NCBI GenBank assembly: GCA_018340375.1
Contig: JAFFJZ010000003.1
Coordinates: forward strand, 20,088,001-20,152,000
Direction: 5' to 3'
DNA length: 64,000 bases
Source of the DNA: Gonatopus flavifemur
Lineage: Eukaryota > Arthropoda > Insecta > Hymenoptera > Dryinidae
In this document: in pieces, positions 24,301 to 34,887 of the stretch
How positions within the stretch are numbered: the first letter of the stretch is position 1
Layout of the letters: each line of letters starts with the position of its first letter
Made by a program: the position numbers and the translations under genes
Notes under the pieces: model-generated
Database searches by the model: none
Seen by the model: only the letters and a program-made list of their open reading frames with translations
Told to the model about the DNA's origin: nothing

Positions 24301-24823
24301 CACTCAGAGAAAAAAAGTTGCTGAAACAGCAAACCTCGAAGATTTGCTTTGCTGATATGGCAAAACTTGTTGCTGAATTAGCAAATAATTTGCTGTCACA
24401 GCAAAAATCTTGCTCTTTTAACAAGCGCATGCCATTCAGCAATCCGAGATTGTAATGTTGTGGAAATTTGAATCGTTTATAGAAACGAAACGAAAATTCA
24501 AACTCACAAAACCTGACAAATTATCGGTATTTATCCCCAGATTTCAACTTCTTGAAATTGCAAACATAGTTTAAAGTTGCACTGCAAGATTTTTTGGTCC
24601 ATAATATCTGAATATTGTGTTATTCGAGTAATCATTCGTTTCAATAAACGATTCAAACTTCAGCAACATATATTGTAGATATACAGACAACTAGGAAATT
24701 TTGCTGAATTAGCAAATATCTTGCTAAAATAGCGAAATTTTTGCTGTAACAGCAACCGTTTTGCTAATTTAGCAAAGCAGATTTTTCGAAATCGCTTTTT
24801 CAGCAAGAATTTTTCTCTGCGTG
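24301..24823. mobile_element. AGCAAA-array MITE, copy B, interrupted by a different MITE
   Basis: Its halves, 24301-24454 and 24678-24823, match 8269-8422 and 8633-8778 with about four substitutions in total. It is flanked by AA on both sides, a different dinucleotide from the CG at copy A, so the two copies transposed independently and did not arise by a segmental duplication. The interruption falls after the same GAGATTGTA sequence as in copy A, but the inserted element is unrelated. Confidence 0.85.
24455..24669. mobile_element. Nested MITE with ATGTTG ends
   Basis: About 215 bp, beginning ATGTTGTGGAAATTTGAATC and ending GATTCAAACTTCAGCAACAT, with about 30-bp imperfect TIRs centred on TTTGAATCGTTTAT. 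Possible 8-bp flanking repeats, AGATTGTA (24447-24454) and ATATTGTA (24670-24677), match at 7 of 8 positions; the six bases ATTGTA are exact. A relative lies at 38272-38469. The long duplication separates this family from the 2-bp-duplication families. Confidence 0.75.
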
Positions 24824-25033
24824 AAGCAATATTGTGTTTATTCAGTAGCAGAGTCGAGAATTTCATAGGAATATATTCGGAAAGATATTCTTCTACTACA
24901 AAGTTCATTTTTCTTCATCACCACTCCTCTTGAGATACATTTATAATTAACATATTCATAAAATTCGATTGATTGAGTCATACACACTTTGAAAGAGCGT
25001 TCATTTATACTCAAGCTTCGAAGTTTTCAAAAA

Positions 25034-25334
25034 TATGCTTAATTCGAAGGAGCTTTTGAAGGTAACAATTTTTTATTCGTGTTCATTCTGAACGAAGACC
25101 GTAGGATCTTCGATCTAGCTTGGTGATCTGCGAGCTAGTATTGCCGCGATCCGAGCTAATCCGAGTTTTGAGCGTGAACTCGGCTTGGCTCTTGTTTTTG
25201 ACAAATAGGCTCGGGTCGAAGCTCGGATTGGCTCGAAGATCGTCGAGCTAGATCGAAGATCTCACGATCCTACTTCGTTCAAAACAAACGCGAATAAAAA
25301 ATTCTTGCATCCAGGGGCTCCTCGGAATAGAGCA
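25034..25334. mobile_element. CGAGCT-rich TIR element
   Basis: AATTTTTTATTCG at 25067 and CGAATAAAAAATT ending at 25303 form the clearest part of the TIRs. Weaker matching continues outward by about 30 bp and inward through GATCTTCGATCTAGCT. The interior is rich in CGAGC/GCTCG words. The block 25136-25190 is matched by the reverse complement of about 25945-26002, with shared words TTGCCGCGATCCGAGCTAAT and AATCCGAG. Confidence 0.7.
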
Positions 25335-25798
25335 TACAGTACAGGCCATGAATTTGAATTAACCTCAAGACATTTAACATCTTTACATCTTCGCTGTTCG
25401 AAATTAATTTAATTCATATAAACTACATAAATAATAATCAAAAAACGTCTAAGCCATATAAAACAAGATTTTCCTCAAAATTTTTATGACTCGGTAAATC
25501 AAATTCTATAAACGTTAGTTACAAAAACTCCATAAATGCATCTTCCAATGAATAAATAGATAAATATATCAATAAATCTATCTTCAGAGGATTGGCGATG
25601 AAGAAAAATCCACTTTATAAACATATTTTCTCAATATCGACTCTGCTACTAATTAAACATTAAACACAATATTGTTTCATAAACCGATTCTGACAAATTA
25701 AATTTCAAGATTCAATGAGAGTTTGCGAGATTCAGTGAGTTTTGGCGAGAATCAATGGTTTTTCTTAACCAGGGTCCTTCGCCTGATGAGAAATTTTC

Positions 25799-26002
25799 TC
25801 AGTGACGATCTAGCTCGTCGATCTTATAGCTCGAAACTCGGATCGACTGAAATTTCTTCAGCTCTGCTCGAAGATTAGATCGTCTGAAATTATTGAGATC
25901 GGCTCGAAATTTCGATCGCGGCAGCACTACTTCGAGCCAATCCGAGCAGTGAATCTATCGAGCCGAATTCATGCTCAAAGCTCGGATTAGCTCGGATCGC
26001 GG
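25799..26002. repeat. CGAGCT-rich repeat, copy 3
   Basis: Same word family as 23238-23360 and 25034-25334, in inverted orientation relative to both. Its left part matches the reverse complement of copy 1, and its right part matches the reverse complement of the copy 2 interior. It is therefore a third member or a mosaic. It abuts decayed AGCAAA-type sequence at 26005. Confidence 0.65.
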
Positions 26003-26004
26003 CA

Positions 26005-26215
26005 ACACTATAGCTGGAACAGCAAATTCTTTTCCGTAACAGCATTTTATTTCCTCGCGAGACGATCTTTTTAGCTACAACGGCGATTCTTCAGCTGTCG
26101 TAACAAAAAATGTCAACTCCTTCAGCAAAATACTAAAAAATTTGCTATTATAGTTAATTATGTATAGCTGTGACAGCGAATTTTCAGCTAGGTTAGTAAA
26201 AAAATTCGGTAATCT
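26005..26215. repeat. Decayed AGCAAA-array MITE
   Basis: GCTGGAACAGCAAATTC, AGCTGTCG, TTTGCTATTATAG, AGCTGTGACAGCGAATTTTC and similar words recur as in 7874-8224. Terminal repeats are not recognisable. An old copy. Confidence 0.6.
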
Positions 26216-27246
26216 ATATGAAACACCTCAATTATCTGTTCGACGCTGTGTTTTGTTTGAGAGAATCAAAAGCAAACCAAAGATTTTGTAACTGAGTAAA
26301 TAATCAATAAAATTTCACGATAAACACCCAAGTTTTTAGACCAACGCAATATCATATTTGTTCGATATGGGGATGAATTGTAATTCATGGTGGACTGCAT
26401 ACGGATAAAAACAAACAATCGAAGCAAATTTCTCTACTTCTTCGTTTAAACGTTTTTGAATTGATATTTGCACCGACACACTCGCAGAATACGTTATACA
26501 CGTAATTCCCATGTACTTCATATATATAAAACACGACACTGTCCAACGACTGCGAGGAATACCGCACCACTCGCAATTCACGAAGCGTAAAATGCCGCAG
26601 GCTTGTAGAAAATTGAGTACAATGGAACCAGCATAAACAGGTTGGTGCGGAATAAAGTGAGGAAAAAGTAAATGTCCTGGGTATTACATTAAATACGTCA
26701 AAAAGAAGGAAATCATGACAAAATAAACAATCCTTGTTCACATTCGGATTTCAAAATCTTATCACGTGTTATATTCTCTCTCTCCACGTCTTTCAATACA
26801 TATAACAAAAAAAGGACATGCGTATATACTGTGTTTACATTCCTAATCAAAGTGAAGTCGAATCGATTCCAAGTATTTTTCGATTTCTATTTATCTGATT
26901 TATGTATTTGCTTGGATCAACATCGGGGAGTTCAGAATGAATGCTATAGAATTGAGAATCGATTTGCCGAAATCTCCCTGAGAAGTACAATCGCAACAGG
27001 TTTAATCTTTTGAAAGTTTTTAATCATCGTTGCGACGGAAGTTTCTTCATTATTTCATAATGAGATAATGTTCCATTTCTTAATATTGAATCATAAAGTT
27101 TCATCGTGTTATTAACATAGGAATTTGTTCCCAAATTCTGTTTCTCGCTCTGAATTATTATGAATTTTTCTGATTATTTCTAAATTGTTTTCAATTTTTC
27201 CTCCTCTCTTACATCATCTTCTAAAGATGAAAATAGGGACAAGAAG
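26216..27246. other. No gene or clear repeat seen
   Basis: Unique AT-rich sequence. Frames at 26336-26741 (-) overlap each other and show no motif. Confidence 0.45.
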
Positions 27247-27684
27247 TAGGGTAGATTGGGTACGGTTGTAAAAGGGAGTTGGTTGTAACATCACGAATAA
27301 CTGGCGATAGGATTGTGAATAGAAACTTGTGTGTTAATTGTTTATGCCATATCACACGTACGCGAAACGTCAGGAAGAACTTTGGAAATTTTGCAACTGA
27401 AAGTGAGTATTCAACGCTAAACTATATTTCATTTCTTTTCATCAGTGTGCATGCTATGCATATTTGTGTCAATTCTCGACAACAACATTTTGTTTACCCC
27501 AAATAAATTTCATTTAAGCCAACCAAAAAGTTTCTTTGCGTTCATTTCAACGGAAATTTGGTTTGGCTGGAACAAACTGTGTTTTCAGTGCATAGGGAAA
27601 CATCCGAACTTTCTACAGGAAAACATGGGAATCTATCTGGATTTTTTCAATAGGGGAAACATTGACTGGGGAAACTTGACGATT

Positions 27685-27830
27685 CCCCAAGAGAACACAA
27701 ACCTTCCAAGTTAAATTTACGTCCATTGTACATGAATTCACGTTCATGGAACGTTCAATGAACCTTCAAATGCCCGAACGTTGAATAAACCTCTATTGAA
27801 CGTGCCGTGAACCTTCATGTTCTCTTGGGG
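27685..27830. repeat. Nested inverted-repeat unit with CCCCAAGAGAACA ends
   Basis: CCCCAAGAGAACA and its reverse complement bracket 146 bp that is rich in GAACGTTCA, ATGAACC and CATTGAAC words. The ends resemble the CCCA..A-CACAA class. Lies inside the 27249-29228 element. Confidence 0.6.
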
Positions 27831-27995
27831 TGCACTGAGAGGAATAATTACTATCACCAACATATTTTCATGTTCGGAGAAATCCGTTGCTTAAGAAATG
27901 TCTCCTTGATACAAGAAAATTTTTCTGAAGCTGGGAACATAATTCTTGAATTGGAAAAATTATTTCTTGATTCAGGAAAATTTTTCTTGGGTCTA

Positions 27996-28232
27996 TACTG
28001 ACAGAAAAACGACCTGGTTGAAGCATTCGTGGTCGCAGTAACTCGAAATCTGGTTCGATTCACCAGGAAATGTGATTGTGATGTCCAGAAAAAGTGGTTG
28101 AAGCCAAAATTAACTACATTTTTGTTTCAATCACTTCTTCTGGACATCACAATCACATTTCCTGGTGAATCGAACCAGATTTCAAATTATTGCAGCCACG
28201 AATGGTTCAACCGGGTCGTTTTTCTGTCAGTG
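27996..28232. mobile_element. Nested near-complete palindrome, arms of about 109 bp
   Basis: The two arms are about 90% identical as inverted repeats and are separated by only about 20 bp. The inner half of each arm (AATCTGGTTCGATTCACCAG and beyond) is almost perfect. The end is CACTGACAGAAAAACG on the right-hand arm's complement, with TACTGACAG on the left. A CACTGAGAGG word at 27833 preceded by TG, with TG also following 28232, raises the alternative that the real unit is 27833-28232. Confidence 0.8.
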
Positions 28233-28586
28233 TGCAACATGTCAACTGTTTATCAACACGGAAAAAATGTGTAACACGTTTCCTGTGGTCAATTGTAAAG
28301 TCGAAACTGACCTCAAACATGGATTCTATTTATAGATTACATTGATTGCTTGATTCAATTTTCTTTTGTAGATGCCTCGTTCACGAAAACGCGTGTCGAG
28401 AATAGGAGAACACGACATAACCCCTCACGTGAAGGCGTATACAAATTGGGATATCAATACGATCTTTATGTTCATTCCATTGTCATTCAATGTATGCGAT
28501 AACGAATCTCAACTGTGATTGTTTGCCAATGAATTGTATTTCTGTATCAATTTTTCAATATTTTTGATAAGTTTCATGAGTTATTT

Positions 28587-28770
28587 CCCAAGCAGCACAA
28601 GAACATTTCAAATATTCTGCGTTCATTCCGTTCGAAAAATATGTTCTGAGAATGTGCACAAAACATACTTATCCAAAACAGTCTCATCTGCATATTCTAT
28701 GCATGATCACGGAATGAACGCAGAACTTCCAAGAACCTTCTTAGCATTTCTAACCTGTTGTGCTACTTGG
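28587..28770. mobile_element. Nested MITE with CCCAAGCAGCACAA ends
   Basis: CCCAAGCAGCACAA on the left pairs with TTGTGCTACTTGG on the right. Inside, CTGCGTTCATTCCGT pairs with ACGGAATGAACGCAG. The flanks are TT on both sides if the right end is taken at 28771. The end motif belongs to the same class as 11094-11987. Confidence 0.7.
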
Positions 28771-29230
28771 ATTTTGATTCGACCCCACCTTCTGTCACTA
28801 CCGTCCTGAGGTTGTGGTCGGTTGTAACATTTGAACAGCCATCATAATTATCCCTGTTCTGAACCCTAATCACATTTACGCGGAACGAATGCATCTACAT
28901 TTGATAACCAAATGTATGTGCTAATCGAAGCATTATCCACAGTAGCGTTCAAATTAATTGCAACACCAGATGAATTGTGCTCTTTCTGCTGTACGACAGT
29001 TGGCACCGCACTGCTATTCGAGTTTTCAAGAACAAAGGAGGACATATTAATTATTAGGATACTGTTTGTAGCTTTTTTGGTTCATAAACTGCGTGTCATG
29101 TAAAAATTGTAGTACTTTCCCTGGTGTTCCAATTGATTTCAGCGCTACGGTAGCTTTTATCTGACTGCGGTAATAAAATTTTCACAAGAGTTTGGAGTTA
29201 CAATGTTACAACCGTAACCAGTCTACCCTA

Positions 29231-30480
29231 CCGATTCCATTTTGATTTACATCTAAACAATTGCATTAATCTATAGTATCTTTCATCGTATAAATTCTTC
29301 ATACACTCCCTCATCCGTGGAATATTACCAAACAATATATTATGCAAATGAAGGTAATTCACCCGCGCATTCGAATACACGCGTCTATCAATGCATATAA
29401 TATATTATAACATCAGTATAAATTCTCGCACATAATAACTTTATTCATGTAAAGATCCGTGTCTTTGTTAAAATACAAATCAAACGTTATCCCGAATCAT
29501 GAATGTAAAGATTAGATCAACGATAGACGCGACGGTGCGTGCCGTGTATGCCGAGCGACCTCAATATGATACAACGTAAGTAGTTTAACGTATGTAGATG
29601 CATGTAGCTTGTCTTTCCGCAAGTGCTTCGTTGTCGCAACGTAATCTCAATTTACGATGTTCGTGACCTCCAATACATGTATACATACTGGTATGATAAA
29701 CATGTATACAAGCATAGATCGGAGTAAGGGAGAGGGAATTGTGTAATTTCCCATGTATTAGAGCAAATATTATTCAACTGCGAATTTCTCTGATGCTTGA
29801 TGCTCTTGTTATCAACTTAACGACTTTATTTATAAATCAAGTTTGGTAAACATCGTGTGCATGAACATCTATCTAATTCCAATGGGTTCTAAATCCATCG
29901 AGTAATTTCAGTGAAATAATGTCATATATACAGGGAAAAATATTATCTCAAGAGTGACGAACTGAAGTTGAACTTTCTTACACGAAGTGCTGTGAGAGTT
30001 CGAAATTTATATATAACTCTAACAGTTCGATTCTTTTTGGTTATGCAAGTTCAAAATTCGAATCTTCAGAGTCCAAAACAACATTGAACTCGTATAGTCA
30101 CACGATCCACGCCATTAAATCCAATACTTTGGAATTGCGAGAGCTCAAGCGATCGGACTCTCAGAGTACGAAATCTTAAATTCCTAGTCCGCAGCTTTTT
30201 AGGTTTTTTCAGTGTTTTTCAGAGTTTTTCAATGAGGTTCAGAGTTTTGCAATGAAATTCGGGGAGGAGTGAGTTTGAATTCATTATACGATGTGACGAT
30301 GGGTTGCCTGCATTGGAGTTGAAAATTAATAACATCCTGTAAATCCAAATCAATAAAAGTACCGAGGATGAACGAAATTTCCCTGGCGACCAGGGTCAAA
30401 TCAGAATTTCAGAATATTTTAATGCCAATGCAGAAACACTCCACCATTGATTGCATTTATTGTCGAGGTTGTTGTTTTGT
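29231..30480. other. No gene seen; diffuse repeat words near 29950-30280
   Basis: The 29950-30280 stretch repeats GAGTTCGAA/AGTTCGA, TTCAGAGTTTT and similar words in both orientations, suggesting an old repeat-derived block without readable ends. The remainder is unique. Confidence 0.4.
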
Positions 30481-30673
30481 GACCTTGAAGATATCGGTTG
30501 AAATCTGTCGACGAAGTGCTGTAACTTTTCGCAAGAAGTTTTTATGAAAGATTTGAGAGGGAGGAATCAACAGTTGGGAACTACTTAATCCATTTTTGTA
30601 ACGAAAAGTACTCTAACAAAGCTGAACAAGGAGTTACGGCATTTGTCCGATAGATTTCAACCGATGTCTTCGA
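30481..30673. repeat. Inverted repeat with arms of about 42 bp
   Basis: GAAGATATCGGTTGAAATCT with following GTGCTGTAACT pairs with the stretch at 30632-30673 (AGTTACGGCATTTGTC, AGATTTCAACCGATG). About three quarters of positions match. Probably the TIRs of another old MITE. Confidence 0.6.
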
Positions 30674-31412
30674 AGTGTTCGAAGAAAGAGATACATAACA
30701 ACATTAGCTTCTGCGTGAAGTTGATCAAAGTTTAGCTCCAGTTCAATTCGATATACTGTAAAAAATTTTCTGAAAATGCAGATCATTTCTGTAATACAAT
30801 ATGGTTCCGAATATTACTACATTTTGTACAAAAGTAGCAGCGTAAATGACATAGTATAATTTTCACAACACAGTGTAGTGAAGATTAATGCCTAATGATT
30901 TGAAAACATCGTTCAATTTGGTACAACTTCACATCACAAAGCATGAATTTTTACTATACCGTCCCATGTGGAAATGTCCACACGGGCCGCTACTGGCGCG
31001 GTACTGGCAAATCCAACCTTGCCCTTATGGGGCCAGTGGTTTGGACGGTACTGGCAAGGAGTTGGAATGATAACATCATTTTACATAAGGGCCAGTAAAA
31101 CATTTACCACCACGTCGGTAGCGATATTTGGTGTGTGCCTACTATGGTGGAACTCTGGCATTGCAACAGAATCAGTTGTTCGGCCAGTACTGGATGAGAA
31201 GTGGTAGAGGGTCAAAATAATACATCCTACGTAGGAATTCAGACCCGACCCAGTACTGGCACAGTGCTGGTAATTAGAGATCCCCGGAGTTATATTTCAA
31301 GTGAGAAAAGAAAAAATACATTGAATTTGAACTTTCAAAACTTTGTGAATCTATTTTTCTCATCACCGTTATCTGAGAAAAACGCTTTGGAAGTGGTTTC
31401 ATGAAAGTTCAA

Positions 31413-31483
31413 TGGGCAAGGATTGAACCCGGGACCTGCGAGTGAGAAACAGAGTCTCTATCACATCAGCTAATCTCCGAGTT
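31413..31483 (-). pseudogene. tRNA-like block, probably a SINE head
   Basis: Read on the minus strand it has an A-box-like TAGCTGATGTG (31462-31472) and a B-box-like GGTTCAATCC (31420-31429) within CCCGGGTTCAATCC, at normal tRNA spacing and most like a tRNA-Ala layout. The acceptor arms do not pair (CTCGGAG against CCATTGA) and the anticodon arm is not a proper stem. It is therefore a tRNA-derived repeat or pseudogene, not a working tRNA. Confidence 0.6.
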
Positions 31484-31545
31484 GACAACGGACTACTTAA
31501 ATTCCCATTCATTGCACCAATTCCCTTGAAGTCACGCAATTTACC

Positions 31546-32640
31546 ATAGACTCCGTAGTGAAACAAGATTCTACCAATACTGGTTCATTGTTCTCTATCG
31601 AACCAACTCTGTCTTGATACTGGCGCGACTCCGGCTCACTACAAAAATTAAGTTACCAAGATCGTGATTTTAATGTCAATCGACTACCGATTCCGTAGTC
31701 AACCAGAGTCCCACCAATACTGGTACCATGTCGTCTATCGAACATATTGAATCATAATACCAACTCTGGCTCAATACTGGCGCGACTCCGGCTGACCACA
31801 ACAGCCGAGTTGTCAAGATCATAATTGCAACATCAATCGTCTATCGAATTTGTAGTCAGCCAGAGTCATATCATTACTGGCATATTGCCGTCTGTTGTAC
31901 ATATGGAATGATAATACCGACTCTGGCTAAATACTGGCGCGGTACCGTTCCTCGAAATCTTGGGTATTGTCCAGACAGTATTCATTCGATACTGACCCTA
32001 TATCGTTTATCCACGCGAGCCAATACCGGCTGAAATTTTGCGAATGTTCGGCGACAGTTGAAAAACGATAATGATTCTGAACAGGCACAGTTGTTTTTGC
32101 CGAACTTTGGCAAATACAACCTCGCCAGTACCACGCCATTTGTCATAATGAATTGATTTTAACGACAATACAACATCGATTTCGTAGTCAGCCAGTGCCA
32201 TATTGATACTGGCATATAGTCGGCTATCAAATCTATGAAATAGTAATCCGCACTCTGGCTCAGTACTGGCACCGCTTTGGTTTACCAACACAGCCGGATT
32301 TCCATGGACATAATTTTAACGTAGTTCGACTACCGATTTTCTAGTTAGCCATTGCCCTACCGATCCTGGCACTCGATCGCCTATTGGATATATTGAATGG
32401 TTATCCCAATTCTGGCACAGTACTGGCGCGGCTCCGTTACACTACGATCCGTGTATTTTCCGGCCAGTATTGATTCATTACTGGCCCAACACTGTCTGTC
32501 CACGCCAACCACTCCGTCGAACATGTACAGCCAGTTGAAAAACAGTAATGGGCCTGAACAGGAACAGTTGTTTTTGCTGAAGTCTGGCAAATACAACCTT
32601 TCCAGTACTGGGCGATTTGTCAACTCCGGCAATTTCCACA
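31546..32640. repeat. Higher-order tandem repeats of about 160 bp within the 1.7-kb element
   Basis: Units starting near 31546, 31682, 31840, 32167 and 32328 share the order GTAGTCAGCCAGAG, ACTGGCATAT-like, CGTCTATCGAA, ATAATACCGACTCTGGCT and TACTGGCGCGGCTCCG. The third and fifth units are each followed by a similar block of about 200 bp containing CAGTTGAAAAACG, AACAGGCACAGTTGTTTTTG and TCTGGCAAATACAACCT. The array is thus two copies of a larger composite of about 490 bp, preceded by extra short units. Confidence 0.7.
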
Positions 32641-32646
32641 TGGGGT

Positions 32647-33661
32647 GTTGTCAAAATTATACTATGTCACTTATGCTGCTGCTTCAGTACAAAATGTAGT
32701 GATCCGTGGTAAAAATCGAACGTGCTTGAAACAAAGTGACAGGAGCGTTTGTGAAAAGTTTTGATTGTATGTCAAATTTCTACAAGCGTGCTACCACTTT
32801 TCATTGAACATCCAACGCACCCTTTTCACTGGACACTCTTCTACAACTCTTTAGTAGCTGTTTTCTGAAGGTTTTCAAGACGCTTATGGGACTTTTTTGT
32901 GCATTTGTTTTAGATGACAGGAAATTATATTATTTGGAGGTTATTTCATACTTTTCATACCAGTTGTTTAGCTGAAGAGTTTCATTCATAGTTGAGACCC
33001 TGCTTAGAGAATCTCATTGATTCCGATGCAGAAAACTGATTCAAACCCATTGAGAATAAATTCTTATCTTTGACACGTTGAAGATAATTAAATTGTTTCA
33101 CACATCTAATTATTACATGTAAGATTGGAATTGATTTGTGAATTTTGAGTTTGGAGAATTGTTTTCATTTTATAATTTTTTAGCATTATTGATCGATTTT
33201 TGAGGTTATTCTTCCCACTGTACTTTTAGTTTCGAAGTATATATTCATCCCAAACATTATGCATTGGAGTTTCCCAATTTCTTTATAAAATTGGGTAGTT
33301 ATTTTGAAAAGGTCAAATGAAAAATCAAACATTTTATTACGCTTCTGAAACAAGCCGGGGCACGTTTTCTTGAATATAGAAAATACGTGCAAGCAAGCTT
33401 CTAGGTCGTGGACGTCTCTTCATTATCATTTTCTATCATTTGAAAATAGAACGCTTTGATATACGCTCTACACCCGCCAAATGACACTTTCAGAACGCTT
33501 CTACTACTTTTTATTGACCCTTTGATTACTCTCACAGCACTCTCTAACACCTTTTTTGACACTCTTCCCAACACGCTTCATTTTCACCAGGGATATTTAG
33601 AACCTCTTTGTGCTTCGTGTGAATTATTGGAAAGTTCATCTGAATTATCAAATGAAAATTT
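32647..33661. other. No gene or clear repeat seen
   Basis: AT-rich unique sequence. The pattern CTACNACTTTTxATTGA occurs near 32786 and 33500 with similar neighbours (ACACTCTTC, ACGC). This may be an old duplicated fragment. Confidence 0.4.
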
Positions 33662-33737
33662 GATTGATGTAACCAAGAAAATATAGTTGATACAACTAAG
33701 TTCAGAATCAACTATACTTTCTTGGTTGAATCAACCT
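33662..33737. other. Short hairpin of pre-miRNA size
   Basis: Arms 33671-33691 and 33707-33727 match at 20 of 21 positions around a 15-nt loop. The pairing continues outward with mismatches for about ten more bases, giving a hairpin of about 76 nt. The size and near-perfect 21-bp arm fit a microRNA precursor, but the sequence could equally be the core of a small MITE. No expression information. Confidence 0.45.
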
Positions 33738-34887
33738 AGTTTTTAGTCGCTCTCATTAGAATTTTTAGTTGAGATGTTTTAGTTACAGTGACTATAGAAA
33801 TTTCTATAGAACTTTCCGATAGATCAGATTTGTTGTTGTGAAAAATTACAGAAGCGATTTGAATTTTAAAGGAATTTTTCACAGTGCGATTCTACACAGC
33901 AGAGTTTTTATACCGAAAAGGTAACCGACTAAAAATGATTGAGGGCATATCCAAGTCCTTTGTAGGGCTCAACGAGTCCTTCTCAAGCCCTGATGAGATG
34001 CTATGAGAAATGTAACAATGAATCCAAATCCGTTGTATGAGGAATCAAGTCGAGTCTTTCGCTATACCGTTCACAATTTATAAGCTCATAAACTATGAAA
34101 CTAATTACACCAAAGTGAGCACGAAAAATGACATGATGCGCAACGATGAACAGCAAAAGTGAAATTATCTTCTTCCATGTGAAATCATCCTAAAACAATC
34201 AATTGACCGTCGTTTAGAAGATAAACATGTTTGCATAAGGACAGAGCGTACGAACGATACAGCGGATTCGCGTGACATAGAGTATTCCGAACTGTTATTG
34301 TTTATGGTTAAACTGATGATGGATAAGCGCGAATAGATACTAGCGTTATAAGCAGCGTTGATAAGCCACTACCTATGTACCTATCTATACACATTTATAC
34401 AACCGCCACAAACCATCTTGTTGCAGTCGATTATCGTAAATTGTTACAATATGTCAGTCACATGTCACGCTCGGCAGCCGTGAGAGAGGCGCAGTAATAA
34501 TTCTCAGTTGACAATCTAATCCTGAGTATTGTAGCGCCGGGATGTCACTAAACCGACGCGACGTGTCGGATGTAATTTAATAGAGGAACAAGTGTCAACC
34601 GTGAACACACAATCCCTGTCGATTCCCTAATTAGAAATGCACAAGGTTGATTCGGTGATATTCGAGTGTAGCGTGATGCATTTCCCCTAAAAATGTTTAT
34701 CTAAAGTTCTTTCTTCTCTCTCCTATCACATGTCATTCGTCGAATCCGTGCATAATTTGCTTCTCTCGGTTCATACGTAAGTCAGGTGAGAAAATTTTAT
34801 TCATCCGACGTGCTTTTTCTCGCTCCAGATGAACATCTCCCCCTTTACATATATTCCCAATTACGTTTCCGAATTGCGACAAAACTA
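33738..34887. other. No gene seen; GC-richer unique block 34420-34620
   Basis: AT-rich unique sequence around a GC-richer, non-repetitive block at 34420-34620. No frame or motif is recognised. Confidence 0.4.

Larger units (their letters stand above)
27249..29228. mobile_element. 2-kb TIR element with GGGTAGA ends and nested MITEs
   Basis: The left end reads GGGTAGATTGGGTACGGTTG, and the right end is the reverse complement of GGGTAGACTGGTTACGGTTG. TA lies on both sides (27247-27248 and 29229-29230). A second word, GGTTGTAAC, recurs subterminally (about 27290 and 28820). No transposase-like frame is present, so it would be non-autonomous. It carries at least three nested or internal inverted-repeat units (27685-27830, 27996-28232, 28587-28770). 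TA duplications are typical of Tc1/mariner-like elements, but the superfamily is not established. Confidence 0.7.
30963..32644. mobile_element. 1.7-kb TIR element with CCCATGTGGAAAT ends
   Basis: CCCATGTGGAAAT at the left and ATTTCCACATGGG at the right are exact inverted ends, flanked by GT on both sides (30961-30962 and 32645-32646). The interior is saturated with CCAGTACTGGC-like words, carries tandemly repeated units (31546-32640), and contains a tRNA-like block at 31413-31483. No transposase frame. The first 250 bp are repeated at 50694-50940. Confidence 0.75.

Noticed and set aside
31413..31483. Functional tRNA gene
   Set aside because: The acceptor and anticodon stems do not pair; only the internal promoter boxes are preserved.
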